This document shows positions 46,850 through 57,117 of a DNA stretch of 64,000 nucleotides, in pieces. Source of the stretch: Lamellibrachia columna (lineage: Eukaryota > Annelida > Polychaeta > Sabellida > Siboglinidae); NCBI GenBank assembly GCA_963662155.1, contig OY759268.1:58914140-58978139 (forward strand). The letters run 5' to 3'. The notes beneath the pieces are model-generated. The model ran no database searches, had not been told where the DNA came from, and worked only from the letters and a program-made list of their open reading frames with translations. A program made the position numbers and the translations under genes. Each line of letters opens with the position of its first letter. Position 1 is the stretch's first letter.

Positions 46850-47080
46850 CTTGATTACTCGCTGTGAACAGAACTTGTTGTTGTTTATCTTTAAGTCTAT
46901 GCAACCCAAAACTGGTCATTGTGATGTTGCAGGAGGCAGTAGTGGTCAGTCTGTCTGGTCATCGTAGTGTTGCAAGTGTCTATGTAGTGGTTATACAGGA
47001 AGACACAACAAGTCAATACTTCGACACCACAGTTGACTAGATGCACGCAACAAGTTCTTTTCACAGCGAGTAATCAAGGT
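46850..47080. repeat. Inverted 31-bp pair at the LINE 3' end
   Basis: cttgattactcgctgtgaac agaacttgttg near 46851-46881 is the inverted counterpart of caacaagttcttttcacagc gagtaatcaag near 47048-47078. The interval suggests a small inversion or snap-back event at the 3' end of the LINE. Confidence 0.7.
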
Positions 47081-48470
47081 GTGGATAAGCTCGAATATTC
47101 TCGTCTCGTGTCAATGTCAGTAAATCGATTAATAATCGTGAAAACTTCAAGCATATCAGCCCTTTTCCTGCTATCTTGTAGAGACAGGAGGCCACACTTT
47201 TGCAATCTTAGGTAATATGGGAGCTTAGAGATTCCAGTGATCATTTTAGTGGCCCCCCTCTGGACACTTTCTAAGTTGTCTATATCTTTCTGAAGATGTG
47301 GGCACCATGCCTGTTGGCAGTTTTCGATGATGGGTCGGACCAAGGTGATGTATAAGTTTTTGATGTTTTTCACGCTTTTGTCTGTGTAGGTCCTACGAAT
47401 TGTCCCTAGTATTCTATTTGCTTTCTTGACTACGTAGTTTATTTGCTCCTTAACTTTCAGTGATTTATGAATGTGTACTCCTAGGTCTTTTTCCATATCT
47501 ATCGATTCTTGATGTACATCTCCCATAAAATAGTCATAGTTCGGGTTGTTGTATCCAATGTGCAGGCATTTGCATTTAGTGAAGTTGAACAATAGCTGCC
47601 AATTCTGACTCCATTTATACATAGAATGGAAGTCTTTATGGAGAGTGGGGGCAGCCGTGGCCTAGTGGTTAAGGTGTTGTACTCTAAATGCAAGGGTTGT
47701 GAGTTCAAGACCCACACTGGTCACGGTTCGTTTTCGAAGCTTAAGCAATTTCGTTTACCCTACTTTGCCTCAGTCCACTCAGCTGTAAATGAGTACAAAC
47801 ACTGTTTGGAAGGTACCTGCGATGGACTAGTGTCCCGTCCAGGAGAGTCAGTATAACTGCACTCCGCACTATAGAAACCAGGTTTAAGCACTGGCCATAT
47901 AAGCCTTCATGGCTTCCTAAAGCGCAATGCAATTCAGGAACTTGCCTCAACGTTTTTGTGTCATCAGCAAACTTTACCAGGGAGCTTACTACAGTTGAGT
48001 AAATGTCGTTTATAAAGATAACAAATAACATTGGGCCGAGTATTGATCCCTGTGGTACAGTCAGCTACACCACTGATCACTTTTTGCAAGTCTGACTCCG
48101 CACCACTAATGCACACTCGTTGTCTTCTATGTGTTAGCCAATGTTCAATCCATCTGTTGGTCTTGCCTGTAATGCCATGAGCGGTTAGTTTTGAGATGAG
48201 TCTGCGATGAGGGACCGTATCAAACGCTTTACTGAAATCCAAGTAGATCACGTCGACTAGATATCCTTTATCAATATAAGAAGTCACTTCTAGAAATATT
48301 AGCAGATTACTAAGATAGCTACTTTTTGGTCGAAAACCATGTTGTGAATCTTGCATGTTGTGAATCTAGTTTCCTGGCTTGGAATGGTGTCCTTTCTTGT
48401 AAATTGGAAGGACATTTGCATCAAGCCAGTCTTGTGGTACCTGCCCACTTTGAGAGCTCTTTGTAAACAA
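47074..48470 (-). pseudogene. Reverse transcriptase domain of LINE copy A
   Basis: Segments in order: SGQVPQDWLDANVLPIYKKG (about 48450-48390), a gap with a deletion of the NYRPVSLTS region, QHGFRPKSSYLSNLLIF, DVIYLDFSKAFDTVPHRRL (catalytic D), QRVCISGAESD..VISGV, then a frameshift at the expected [29 protein letters not shown] (catalytic FADD). After the SINE come WSQNWQLLFNFTKCKCLHIG, EKDLGVHIHKSLKVKEQINY, LVRPIIENCQQAWCPHL and RGATKMITG..KLPYYLRL. The motif set and the C-terminal order are those of the CR1 clade. Both catalytic aspartate motifs survive, but the gene is broken by a deletion, a frameshift and an insertion. Confidence 0.85.
47645..47940 (+). mobile_element. tRNA-derived SINE inserted in the LINE reverse transcriptase
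   Basis: The head gcagccgtggcctagtggtt (A-box-like) and gggttgtgagttcaagaccc (B-box-like) resembles a tRNA gene. A central domain follows with cagctgtaaatgagtaca and gcgatggactagtgtcccgt, a core shared by several deeply conserved metazoan SINEs. The 3' part contains ataagccttcatggcttcc, a small hairpin. It lies in the opposite orientation to the LINE and separates [11 protein letters not shown] from WSQNWQLL. No clear target-site duplication was found. Confidence 0.75.
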
Positions 48471-49009
48471 TGCATTTGTTGGCCCGGCTAGTTCTTTGTA
48501 AACAATGCATTCAATGGCCCGACTAGTTCTTCAGCATATCTGTTTAGCACAATTGGGAAAATCTGATGTGTTCCCGGAAATTTGGATGCGTTTAGCTTCT
48601 TTAGTTTATTACATATGCTCGCCTACTCAAAAGTGATATTAATTTATTTAATTCCTCTTCGCTACTTCCTTGAAACATCTTAACCTGGTTTGGAATTCTG
48701 TCTAGATTCTCCTGATTGAACTGTGTCACGAAATGATTATTAAATGTTGTCGTCTTGAGGTTATCATTGGTCACTATGTGCCTTGTTCATCTTCAATTGG
48801 TGTTACAGTTTCTTTCACTTTTAGTTATGATCTAGCAACTTGTAGAAAAACTTTGGATCTTGTTTCATGTTATCTGCTATTTTCCCTTCAAGTTTCGTCT
48901 TTACTTGACGGACCAGTCTTGATGCTTTGCGTTCTGCTCTCTTGAACTGTGTATAGTCTTGGTGGATCTTTGTCTGTTTATATCTGTTCCACCATCTCAG
49001 TCTGTTTTT

Positions 49010-51030
49010 CCTGGCTCTGTAGATCTCCTTGTTCCACCATAGTGTCCTGGCTCTGTAGATCTCCTTGTTCCACCATAGTGGCTTGTTGCTTCTCTTCCTC
49101 CTAGCTCTGTAGATCTCCTCGTTCCACCATAGTGGCTTGTTGATTCTCTTCCTCCTGACTCTGTAGACCTCCTTGTTCCATCATAGTGGCTTGTTGCTTC
49201 TCTTCATCCTGGCTCTGTAGATCTCCTCGTTCCACCATAGTGGCTTGTTGCTTCTCTTCCTCCTGGCTCTGTAGATCTCCTTGTTCCACCATAGTGGCTT
49301 GTTGCTTCTCTTCCTCCTGACTCTGTAGATCTCCTTGTTCCACCATAGTGGCTTGTTGCTTCTCTTCCTCCTGGCTCTGTAGATCTCCTTGTTCCACCAT
49401 AGTGGCTTGTTGCTTCTCTTCCTCCTGACTCTGTAGATCTCCTTGTTCCACCATAGTGGCGTGTTGCTTCTCTTCCTCCTGGCTCTGTAGATCTCCTTGT
49501 TCCATCATAGTGGCTTGTTGCTTCTCTTCCTCCTGGCTCTGTAGATCTCCTTGTTCCATCATAGTGGCTAGTTGCTTATCTTCCTCCTAGCTCTGTAGAT
49601 CTCCTTGTTCCACCATAGTGGCTTGTTGCTTCTCTGCCTCCTGGCTCTGTAGATCTCCTTGTTCCACAATAGTGGCCTGGCTCTGTAGATCTCCTTGTTC
49701 CACCATAGTGGCTTGTTGCTTCTCTTCCTCCTGACTCTATAGATCTCCTTGTTCCACCATAGTGGCTTGTTGCTTCTCTTCCTACTAGCTCTGTAGATCT
49801 CCTTGTTCCACCATAGCGGCCTGGCTCTGTAGATCTCCTTGTTCCACCAGAGTGGCTTGTTGCTTCTCTTCCTCCTGGCTCTGTAGATCTCCTTGTTCCA
49901 CCATAGTGGCTTGTTGCTTATCTTCCTCCTGGCTCTGTAGATCTCCTTGTTCCACCATAGTGGCTTGTTGCTTCTCTTCCTCCTAGCTCTGTAGATCTCC
50001 TTGTTCCACTATAGTGGCCTGGCTCTGTAGATCTCCTTGTTCCACCAAAGTGGCTTGTTGCTTCTCTTCCTCCAGGCTCTGTAGATCTCCTTGTTCCACC
50101 ATAGTGGCTTGTTGCTTCTCTTCCTCCTGGCTCTGTAGATCTCCTTGTTCCACCATAGTGGATTGTTGCTTCTCTTCCTCCTAGCTCTGTATATCTCCTT
50201 GTTCCACCATAGTGGCTTGTTGCTTCTCTGCCTCCTGGCTCTGTAGATCTCCTTATTCCACCATAGTGGCTTGTTGCTTCTCTTCCTCCTGGCTCTGTAG
50301 ATCTCCTTGTTCCACAATAGTGGCTTGTTGCTTCTCTTCCTCCTGGCTCCGTAGATCTCCTTCTTCCACCATAGTGGCTTGTTGCTTCGCTTCCTCCTGG
50401 CTCTGTAGATCTCCTTGTTCCACCATAGTGGCTTGTTGCTTCTCTGCCTCCTGGCTCTGTAGATCTCCTTGTTCCACCATAGTGGCCTGGCTCTGTAGAT
50501 CTCCTTGTTCCACCATAGTGGCTTGTTGCTTCTCTTCCTCCTGGCTCTGTAGATCTCCTTGTTCCACCAGAGTGGCTTGTTGCTTCTCTTCCTCCTGGCT
50601 ATGTAGGTCTCCTTGTTCCACCATAGTGGCTTGTTGCTTCTCTTCCTCCTGGCTCTGCAGATCTCCTTGTTCCACCATAGTGGCTTGTTGCTTCTCTTCC
50701 TCCTGTCTCTGTAGATCTCCTTGTTCCACCATAGTGGCTTGTTGCTTCGCTTCCTCCTGACTCTGTAGATCTCCTTGTTCCACCATAGTGGCTTGTTGCT
50801 TCTCTTCCTCCTGTCTCTGTAGATCTCCTTGTTCCACCATAGTGGCTTGTTGCTTCTCTTCCTCCTGACTGTGTAGATCTCCTTGTTCCACCGTAGTGGC
50901 TTGTTGCTTCTCTTCCTCCTGTCTCTGTAGATCTCCTTGTTCCACCATAGTGGCTTGTTGCTTCTCTTCCTCCTGTCTCTGTAGATCTCCTTGTTCCACC
51001 ATAGTGGCTTGTTGCTTCTCTTCCTCCTCA
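49010..51030. repeat. 54-bp in-frame minisatellite inside LINE ORF2 linker, about 37 units
   Basis: On the minus strand the unit encodes RRKRSNKPLWWNKEIYRA. Some units are shortened to about 27 bp (LWWNKEIYRARP). Copy B has the same protein segment once (VRRKTSNKPLWWNKEIYRAR at 57170-57240). The array starts and stops within the ORF2 linker, with KFVPKKV before it and RLRWWNRYK after it. Because 54 is divisible by 3, long frames persist (348 codons at 50009-51055). Confidence 0.93.
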
Positions 51031-51139
51031 CTTTCTTTGGTACAAACTTACTCACTGCCTCCTCTATGGAAGCTTTCAGTATTGTCCAGGCTTCTTCTGT
51101 TGAACAATTTGCTCTGCTTAGTTTACTCCTGAGGTCAAT

Positions 51140-52140
51140 TTGTCATAGATATTCCTTTATGCCTACATAGTCACTGTTTCTGTAGTCACAGTAATCATTC
51201 TTCCAATCAGTGTATTCAGTCATACAGACCATCTTGAACTCTACTATGTTGTGGTCGCTTGAACCAAATGGTTCTGTTACATGCACATGTCTCATTAAGT
51301 TTGGAGTTGTTGTCAGAACAAGATCTAGCACATTCGATGTCTTGTTGCTGTTTCTATAGGTTGAATCAAGCCAAGGTCCTGTGTCAAGTGTAAACATTAC
51401 TGTCCTTCTGCTGTTGCTTCAAGTTCTTTCTAGTTTATAGTGTTGTGGTTGAAATCTCCACATAACATTACTTCTTTGTTTGACATTCTGCTGTATGCCT
51501 TGAAAATGTTGGAATGAATTTTTGCTTCTTCTTCCTGCATATTAGATGTAGAGTTGTAACATACACCAGCTAGAATGTTACCCTCTGCCAGCCTACACCA
51601 CAGTATTTCCTCATTGCAGTCAGAGAGGTCTATGTCACACTGTGCACTGACCTCTTCTGTTGCATAAATTAGCCCTCCTCCACCTCGTCTGTCCTTCCTG
51701 TCTTTCCTCCTGGTCACATAGCCATTAAGTGCTAATTCACTGTCCATTGTGTTTTCTTTCACCCAGGATTCTGTCATGAAAACCATATCGGGTGTGTTTT
51801 CATATACATAACTGACCATCTCTTCTTTCTTGTTACATAAACTTCTGTCATTTATCAGAGCACAAGTCAGTGTATCTTTCACTGTTGTGTCTCCCTCCCC
51901 TCTGTCGCCCTCTCTCACCCACCCCCTTCTCCCCAGGGGTATATCTCCTAGGGTTTGGGGTAGTTGTACTGTGAGATGGTTTGGTGGTCTGGTTAGTAGA
52001 AACAGTGATAGGGCTTGTAGGGCTTGTTTGGTGGTAATCTCTCCCTTGTATATGACCAAGTCCTTTTCTCCATTTTCCAGTCTTCTTCTTTCTTGGCGCA
52101 ATCTGTAGTCCTTCCCTCTGTCGCCCTCTCTCACCCACCC
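51140..52140 (-). pseudogene. Endonuclease domain of LINE copy A
   Basis: The frame 52134-51430 begins with the ORF1-end motif RRRLENGEKDLVIYKGEI, then enters the AP endonuclease: CALINDRSLCNKKEEM (N), DMVFMTESWV (E), RRGGGGLIYATEEV, LWCRLAEGNILAGVCYNS and MLCGDFNHNTIN (D, N). It stops there because a tgg codon has become tag; copy B still reads NTINWKELEA. The downstream frame 51397-51143 gives SNVLDLVLTT and PFGSSDHNIVEFKMV, the terminal SDH motif. All key catalytic motifs can be seen, although the frame is broken. Confidence 0.82.
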
Positions 52141-52359
52141 CCTTCTCCCCAGGGGTATCTCTGTAGTCCTTCTCTTGTTCCTTCTGCGTTTTGTCTCAGT
52201 TTATAAACACTTTCTTCCATTTGTTGCCTCTTTCTCTCAGGGAACTTGCTTTTTCTAGTACTTTAGACTTGTCATATCTGGTTGTTAGCAAGACTACAAT
52301 CTTGCTTGTGGGGCTGTCCTTTTGTCATTCTCTATGAACTCTGAAAGCTTTCTATATGA

Positions 52360-54228
52360 TGTCAGCATCGATTCCAGTCTACTTTATGATACAATTTAAA
52401 ATCTCTGTCATTTTCACAATTAGGAAGTTCCATATCTCGTTTAATTTTTTCTTCTGCATCTAATTGGATAGTAACTTCTGGTATGATTGGGTAGTAACCT
52501 CTGGTACGATTGGGTAGTAACCTCTTGTATGATTGGGTAGTAACCTCTGGTATGATTGGGTAGTAACCTCTGGTATGATTGGGTAGTAACCTCTTGTATG
52601 ATTGGGTAGTAACCTCTGGTATGATTGGGGTATGATTGGGTAGTAACATCTGGTACGATGGGGTAGTAACCTCTGGTATGATTGGGTAGTAACCTCTGGT
52701 ATGGTTGGGTAGTAACCTCTGGTACGATGGGGTAGTAACCTCTGGTATGATTAGTTAGTAACCTCTGGTATGGTTGGGTAGTAACCTCTGGTATGGTTGG
52801 GTAGTAACCTCTGGTATGATTGGGTAGTAACCTCTGGTATGATTGGGTAGTAACCTCTGGTATGGTTGGGTAGTAACCTCTGGTATGATTGGGTAGTAAC
52901 CTCTGGTATGGTTGGGTAGTAACCTCTGGTGTGGTTGGGTAGTAACCTCTGGTATGGTTGGGTAGTAACTTCTGGTATGATTAGTTAGTAACCTCTGGTA
53001 TGGTTGGGTAGTAACCTCTGGTATGGTTGGGTAGTAACCTCTGGTATGATTGGGTAGTAACCTCTGGTATGGTTGGGTAGTAACCTCTGGTATGATTGGG
53101 GTATGATTGGGTAGTAACCTCTGGTACGATGGGGTAGTAACCTCTGGTATGTTTAATTTTTTCTTCTGCATCTAATTGGATAGTAACTTTTGGTATGATT
53201 GGGTTGTAACCTCTGGTACGATTGGGTAGTAACCTCTTGTATGATTGGGTAGTAACCTCTGGTATGATTGGGTAGTAACCTCTGGTATGATTGGGTAGTA
53301 ACCTCTGGTATGATTGGGGTATGATTGGGTAGTAACCTCTGGTACGATGGGGTAGTAACCTCAGGTATGATTGGGTAGTAACCTCTGGTATGTTTGGGTA
53401 GTAACCTCTGGTATGGTTGGGTAGTAACCTCTGGTACGATGCGGTAGTAACCTCTGGTATGATTAGTTAGTAACCTCTGGTATGATTAGTTAGTAACCTC
53501 TGGTATGGTTGGGTAGTAACCTCTGGTATGGTTGGGTAGTAACCTCTGGTATGATTGGGTAGTAACCTCTGGTATGATTGGGTAGTAACCTCTGGTATGG
53601 TTGGGTAGTAACCTCTGGTATGATTGGGTAGTAACCTCTGGTATGGTTGGGTAGTAACTTCTGGTATGATTAGTTAGTAACCTTTGGTATGGTTGGGTAG
53701 TAACCTCTGGTATGGTTGGGTAGTAACCTCTGGTATGATTGGGTAGTAACCTCTGGTATGGTTGGGTAGTAACCTCTGGTATGATTGGGGTATGATTGGG
53801 TAGTAACCTCTGGTACGATGGGGTAGTAACCTCTGGTATGATTGGGTAGTAACCTCTGGTATGGTTGGGTAGTAACCTCTGGTATGATTGGGTAGTAACC
53901 TCTGGTGTGCCTGAAATTATTACATTCTTTTGTTTCTTCTCTCTCTCTACAGCTTCGTGAGCTTCTTCTCTGGCAATGCTCCTTATTCTTCAAGTTCTGG
54001 TCACTGTACTGTTTCGATTTTCTTGACTCCTATTTCCAATCTATCAACCTTCTCTTCAATACACCTCGTCTTATCTTGCAGTGTCTGCATCATCTTTAAG
54101 CCATCTATGGTGCCTTCGTCACACTTCTTGCAGAACCAGTGTGTACCTAGACCCTTCTTTGCAAGAAATTTATACTTTTCCTCTGAAATATTGACACACA
54201 CTGTACACATTTCACAGTGTAAAGCCGT
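52360..54228 (-). pseudogene. ORF1 of LINE copy A, with PHD finger and 23-bp array
   Basis: From 54228 the frame reads HCEMCTVCVNISEEKYKFLA followed by GTHWFCKKCDE (the C-terminal half of a PHD-type finger), then RCIEEKVDRLEIGVKKIETV (coiled coil) and EAVEREKKQKN with VIISGTPEVTT. The frame then runs into the 23-bp array and continues after it as MELPNCEND. In copy B the continuation VVSLTTRYDKSKVLEKASSL and GNKWKKVFINRDKT, an RRM-like part, is intact. The initiator is acg here and atg in copy B. Confidence 0.75.
52460..53910. repeat. 23-bp minisatellite inside LINE ORF1, about 62 units
   Basis: The unit is gattgggtagtaacctctgg tat, with gttt/cgat/tagtta variants. Three units give a 23-residue period (IPEVTTQPYQRLL then PNHTRGYYP), because every phase of the unit is free of stops on the minus strand. 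Copy B has only about 7 units (58668-58825). Two copies of the post-array motif (tttaattttttcttctgcat near 52440 and 53155) show that a larger block was also duplicated. Confidence 0.94.
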
Positions 54229-54256
54229 TGTGTCTGCACTTCCAAATTTGTTTCAG

Positions 54257-54417
54257 GCAAAACAGAGATCACTGCCTTCCTGAATTCATCAATGCCACCT
54301 TGCCTGCAGCACTTTGACCATCAAGCTGCATACTTAAAAACAAGACCGCAGTTATTCAATAGGCGCAAAACTAAACAACGCAATATCAACAAATGTTTAG
54401 TGGCTATGTCGTACTGA
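54257..54417 (+). CDS. Conserved terminal exon of unknown gene, copy 1
   Basis: Acceptor aatttgtttcag, 161 bp to a tga stop. It encodes KTEITAFLNSSMPPCLQHFD and HQAAYLKTRPQLFNRRKTKQ, ending VAMSY. The second copy (59571-59731) has the same length, phase and stop, with about eight residue differences. I do not recognise the family. The region between LINE copy A and this exon is shortened relative to copy B. Confidence 0.45.
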
Positions 54418-55102
54418 AATGGTACATGGCAATCAGTTTCAGCCCTAATATGGAATGTCTGTTTTCCTTTTCTTTAAATGTATTTCCTATCTATTCCTTG
54501 CACTTTCTCTACTTCCAGCTCGTGCTAGCTGGTTTTTAAAGCTAGGTGGGAATTGACTCCACACCTGAAGTCCTCGTGTGGAATCCCACAGCTGACTATC
54601 TGGGGTCCTTTTATGTCAATGTACTTTCTACACCTGTCGTTGTCTTTGTGTGGGCTTTAACAGTTTAATAATGCCAGTGTTTTGGAAGGAAAGAAAGCTC
54701 CTGCTCAGGAAAACAAATCTCCCAGATTTCTGCTGAAACAAAACAAATACTTTGCAGTCTAACAACATATTATTAATCCCTCCATTTACTAATGCCTGAA
54801 CAATGCAGACCTGTCTAACCTGTGTCCTTGTGTCTTGTGTGTCGCTGACATTGTTTATAAGCCATAGACGAGCAAAGAACTGGCCCCTTCAGGTTCCCTA
54901 TTGTCAATTTATCACCCATTGTAAACCAGGCTTGATGTACAATCCGTTAACTATCCATTCAGATAATAACTCGATACATTATGGTATAAGTTGTATTATA
55001 TTTATGTTCACATACAACAGATACAATACAGCATGGACGCTGCTCAAAGAGATCTTTGGGCTAAAGGTGAATGAAAAGTTCCCAAAGAAACTGCCTGAGT
55101 AG

Positions 55103-56196
55103 ACATCATGTGGTGATTGTATCTGGGAAACAGACAGAAAAGGTAATTACAGCCACAATGGAATCACGCTAGAAGTCACTGTTGGACAGGAGGTAAATGT
55201 ATTTCTTGTACATTATACAGGATCAAAGCCCGACTACAGTGTGACAGGACTATCAACAGTTCTGTGATCATCACAGGTAGAAATGACAGTTAATTAGTCT
55301 TGTGGACAGGTAGTGCTGATATGTTATTAGTCCCCACAAACAGTCAGTGATGTTTTACAGGTGTCACTAGGCCATCTTGACAGAAACAATTCCATTCAAA
55401 TTAAACTGTTGCCTCATATAACAAAATAATAGATTCCATTAAACATTATTTATTTTGGATGTCAACAAGTCAAAACCTTTAAAGTCTTTTTATCAAAATG
55501 AATAGTACATGTTTTATATTGCAACGGCCTGAACTTGTCTGTGGGACAAGTGTCCAGGATTATGTACTTGTCCTACACTGTCACTGGTAGCTACTTGTCC
55601 TACATTGTCACTGGTAGCCACTTGTCCTACACTGTCACTGGTAGCCACTTGTCCTACACTATCACTGGTAGCTACTTGTCCTACACTGTCACTGGTAGCT
55701 ACTTGTCCTACATTGTCACTGGTAGCTACTTGTCTTACACTGTCACTGGTAGCTACTTGTCCTACACTGTCACTGGTAGCTACTTGTCCTACACTGTCAC
55801 TGGTAGCTACTTGTCCTACACTGTCACTGGTAGCTACTTGTCCCATACAAGTGTCAATGTCAAGCCCTACTTTGTGTCTTTGCCAATGGTTCATACACTA
55901 TAGAGGGAAGTACTGACCAGTCTGTTTGTATATTTGGTGAACTTGTGAGCTTTTTATTGTCCTACTGGTTCTCCAGACATATTTATTTACTCTTTTAAAA
56001 AAAAAAATTGTATTCATATTAGGTCAGGTACAATATTTACGCTGTTGTGTTATTTTATCCAAACCTGGAGGTAGAGGCAATCCCTGAATTATGGCTCAGT
56101 GATGGTGACACAACATGTGAGTGGCCTCCCAACAATGTGACGCCTGCCATAGAATCAAGGCACAGCCCAGAGCTGATTGAACAACATGTAGTGTAG
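55103..56196 (+). pseudogene. Two-exon conserved gene segment, second copy
   Basis: Exons 55103-55192 (SCGDCIWETDRKGNYSHNG) and 56023-56196 (RYNIYAVVLFYPNLEVEAIP, ELWLSDGDTTCEWPPNNVTP) have the same sizes and phases as the left-arm copy. The exon 2 frame closes at the same tag, and the same putative one-base loss at the EL/DW boundary is present. The intron holds the 27-bp array. Confidence 0.5.
55560..55850. repeat. 27-bp tandem repeat, about 11 copies
   Basis: The unit is ctacactgtcactggtagct acttgtc, divisible by 3, giving GQVATSDSV repeats on the minus strand. The homologous site in the left arm (31620-31690) has one unit only; the 61.6-kb copy has about 10. Confidence 0.94.
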
Positions 56197-56596
56197 CTCC
56201 TGAAGAAAGCCATAAGTAAATATGGAACAAGATCAAATTACTGAATAAACGTCACAGATTTTAGACTAAAATATAATTCAGACTTAAAAAATTATGATGC
56301 AGTTATCGCTGTGCTATGTTAATAACAAATTAATGCCTGGTAAGATTCATATTTTTAAATGGACAAAATAGTACACACCACTCACAATTACAATACACAA
56401 GAAAATTACTTAAAAAACAAGTACTGTAGAACAACATTGCGGTCAGTGTGAATGAGTTTTAAAAAGGCCCTATTTTGTGGAATAAATTAAATAAGGATCT
56501 GCTGTGATCTGTTGACCTTTAAGACATACAAAAATGTTTTGGTTAACAAATATACTATGTAGTTCTCAGTAATCTGCTTACTGCATCGTTGGGAAT

Positions 56597-56664
56597 ATAT
56601 ATATATATATTATATATATATATATATATATTAAATATATATATATATATATATATATATACAT

Positions 56665-56705
<41 letters not shown>
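56597..56705. repeat. (TA)n run with short interruptions
   Basis: Homologous in position to the TA run at 30815-30891, but interrupted by ttaaa, acatt and aaa. Confidence 0.92.
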
Positions 56706-56708
<3 letters not shown>

Positions 56709-56710
56709 AG

Positions 56711-57117
56711 TTTGAATGATATGTTATCACATTTGCCTTTACACTTTTTTCTTTTACTTTATGTTAATTATTTTTATGTGTTTAAACTTAATTATGTCTT
56801 TTTATCCAAACTTGTCGTCTTTCCTCATGATTCATAGTTACTGATGTGAAACATTTTCTGTGGAACTTGTAAAGAGATCACCAACCAGGTTTTTGTCTTG
56901 TTTTCATATTTCGCAGCAACTCCTGCCTTCAAGAACACATATGTTGAGAGCAGTTCTTCTTTAACCCAATCCTGTATGCTTCCAATTAATTTTTAGTGGT
57001 GGCTGGAGCACAATAAATTTTTACCAAATAATATATGTTATATGTATGTTTTACTAAGCATTAATGTTGCTCAAGATTATCAGTTATTCAATGCACAATA
57101 GAATAGAAATTTAACAA
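56711..57117. other. AT-rich spacer, no gene seen
   Basis: Sequence between the duplicated block and LINE copy B, without recognisable motif. Confidence 0.5.

Larger units (their letters stand above)
46850..54230 (-). mobile_element. CR1-like LINE, copy A, internally expanded by minisatellites
   Basis: Read on the minus strand: ORF1 with a PHD-type finger (54228 downward), coiled-coil, a 23-bp array, an RRM-like segment and a basic tail; then an AP endonuclease (51900-51140), a linker expanded by a 54-bp array (51030-49010), a reverse transcriptase (48470-47074) interrupted by a SINE, and a C-terminal tail. ORF1 start is ACG instead of ATG at 54228. Frameshifts and stops are numerous, so the copy is inactive. 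Flanking exon sequence at 54257 also flanks copy B at 59571, so copies A and B arose by segmental duplication and not by two insertions. Confidence 0.85.
54690..56710 (+). repeat. Duplicated block, reverse complement of 30.83-32.53 kb
   Basis: Homology begins at cctgctcaggaaaacaaatc and runs through the 99-codon frame, both exons of the three-copy gene and the intron to the (TA)n run. Beyond 56710 the sequences differ. The main difference is the 27-bp minisatellite at 55560-55850. Confidence 0.88.

Noticed and set aside
47647..47725. Functional tRNA gene
   Set aside because: Box A and B are tRNA-like, but the acceptor and anticodon stems do not pair convincingly and a SINE body follows.
50212..50760. 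182-codon plus-strand Cys/Ser-rich frame
   Set aside because: It is antisense to the LINE-derived 54-bp array, whose minus-strand reading matches the LINE protein.
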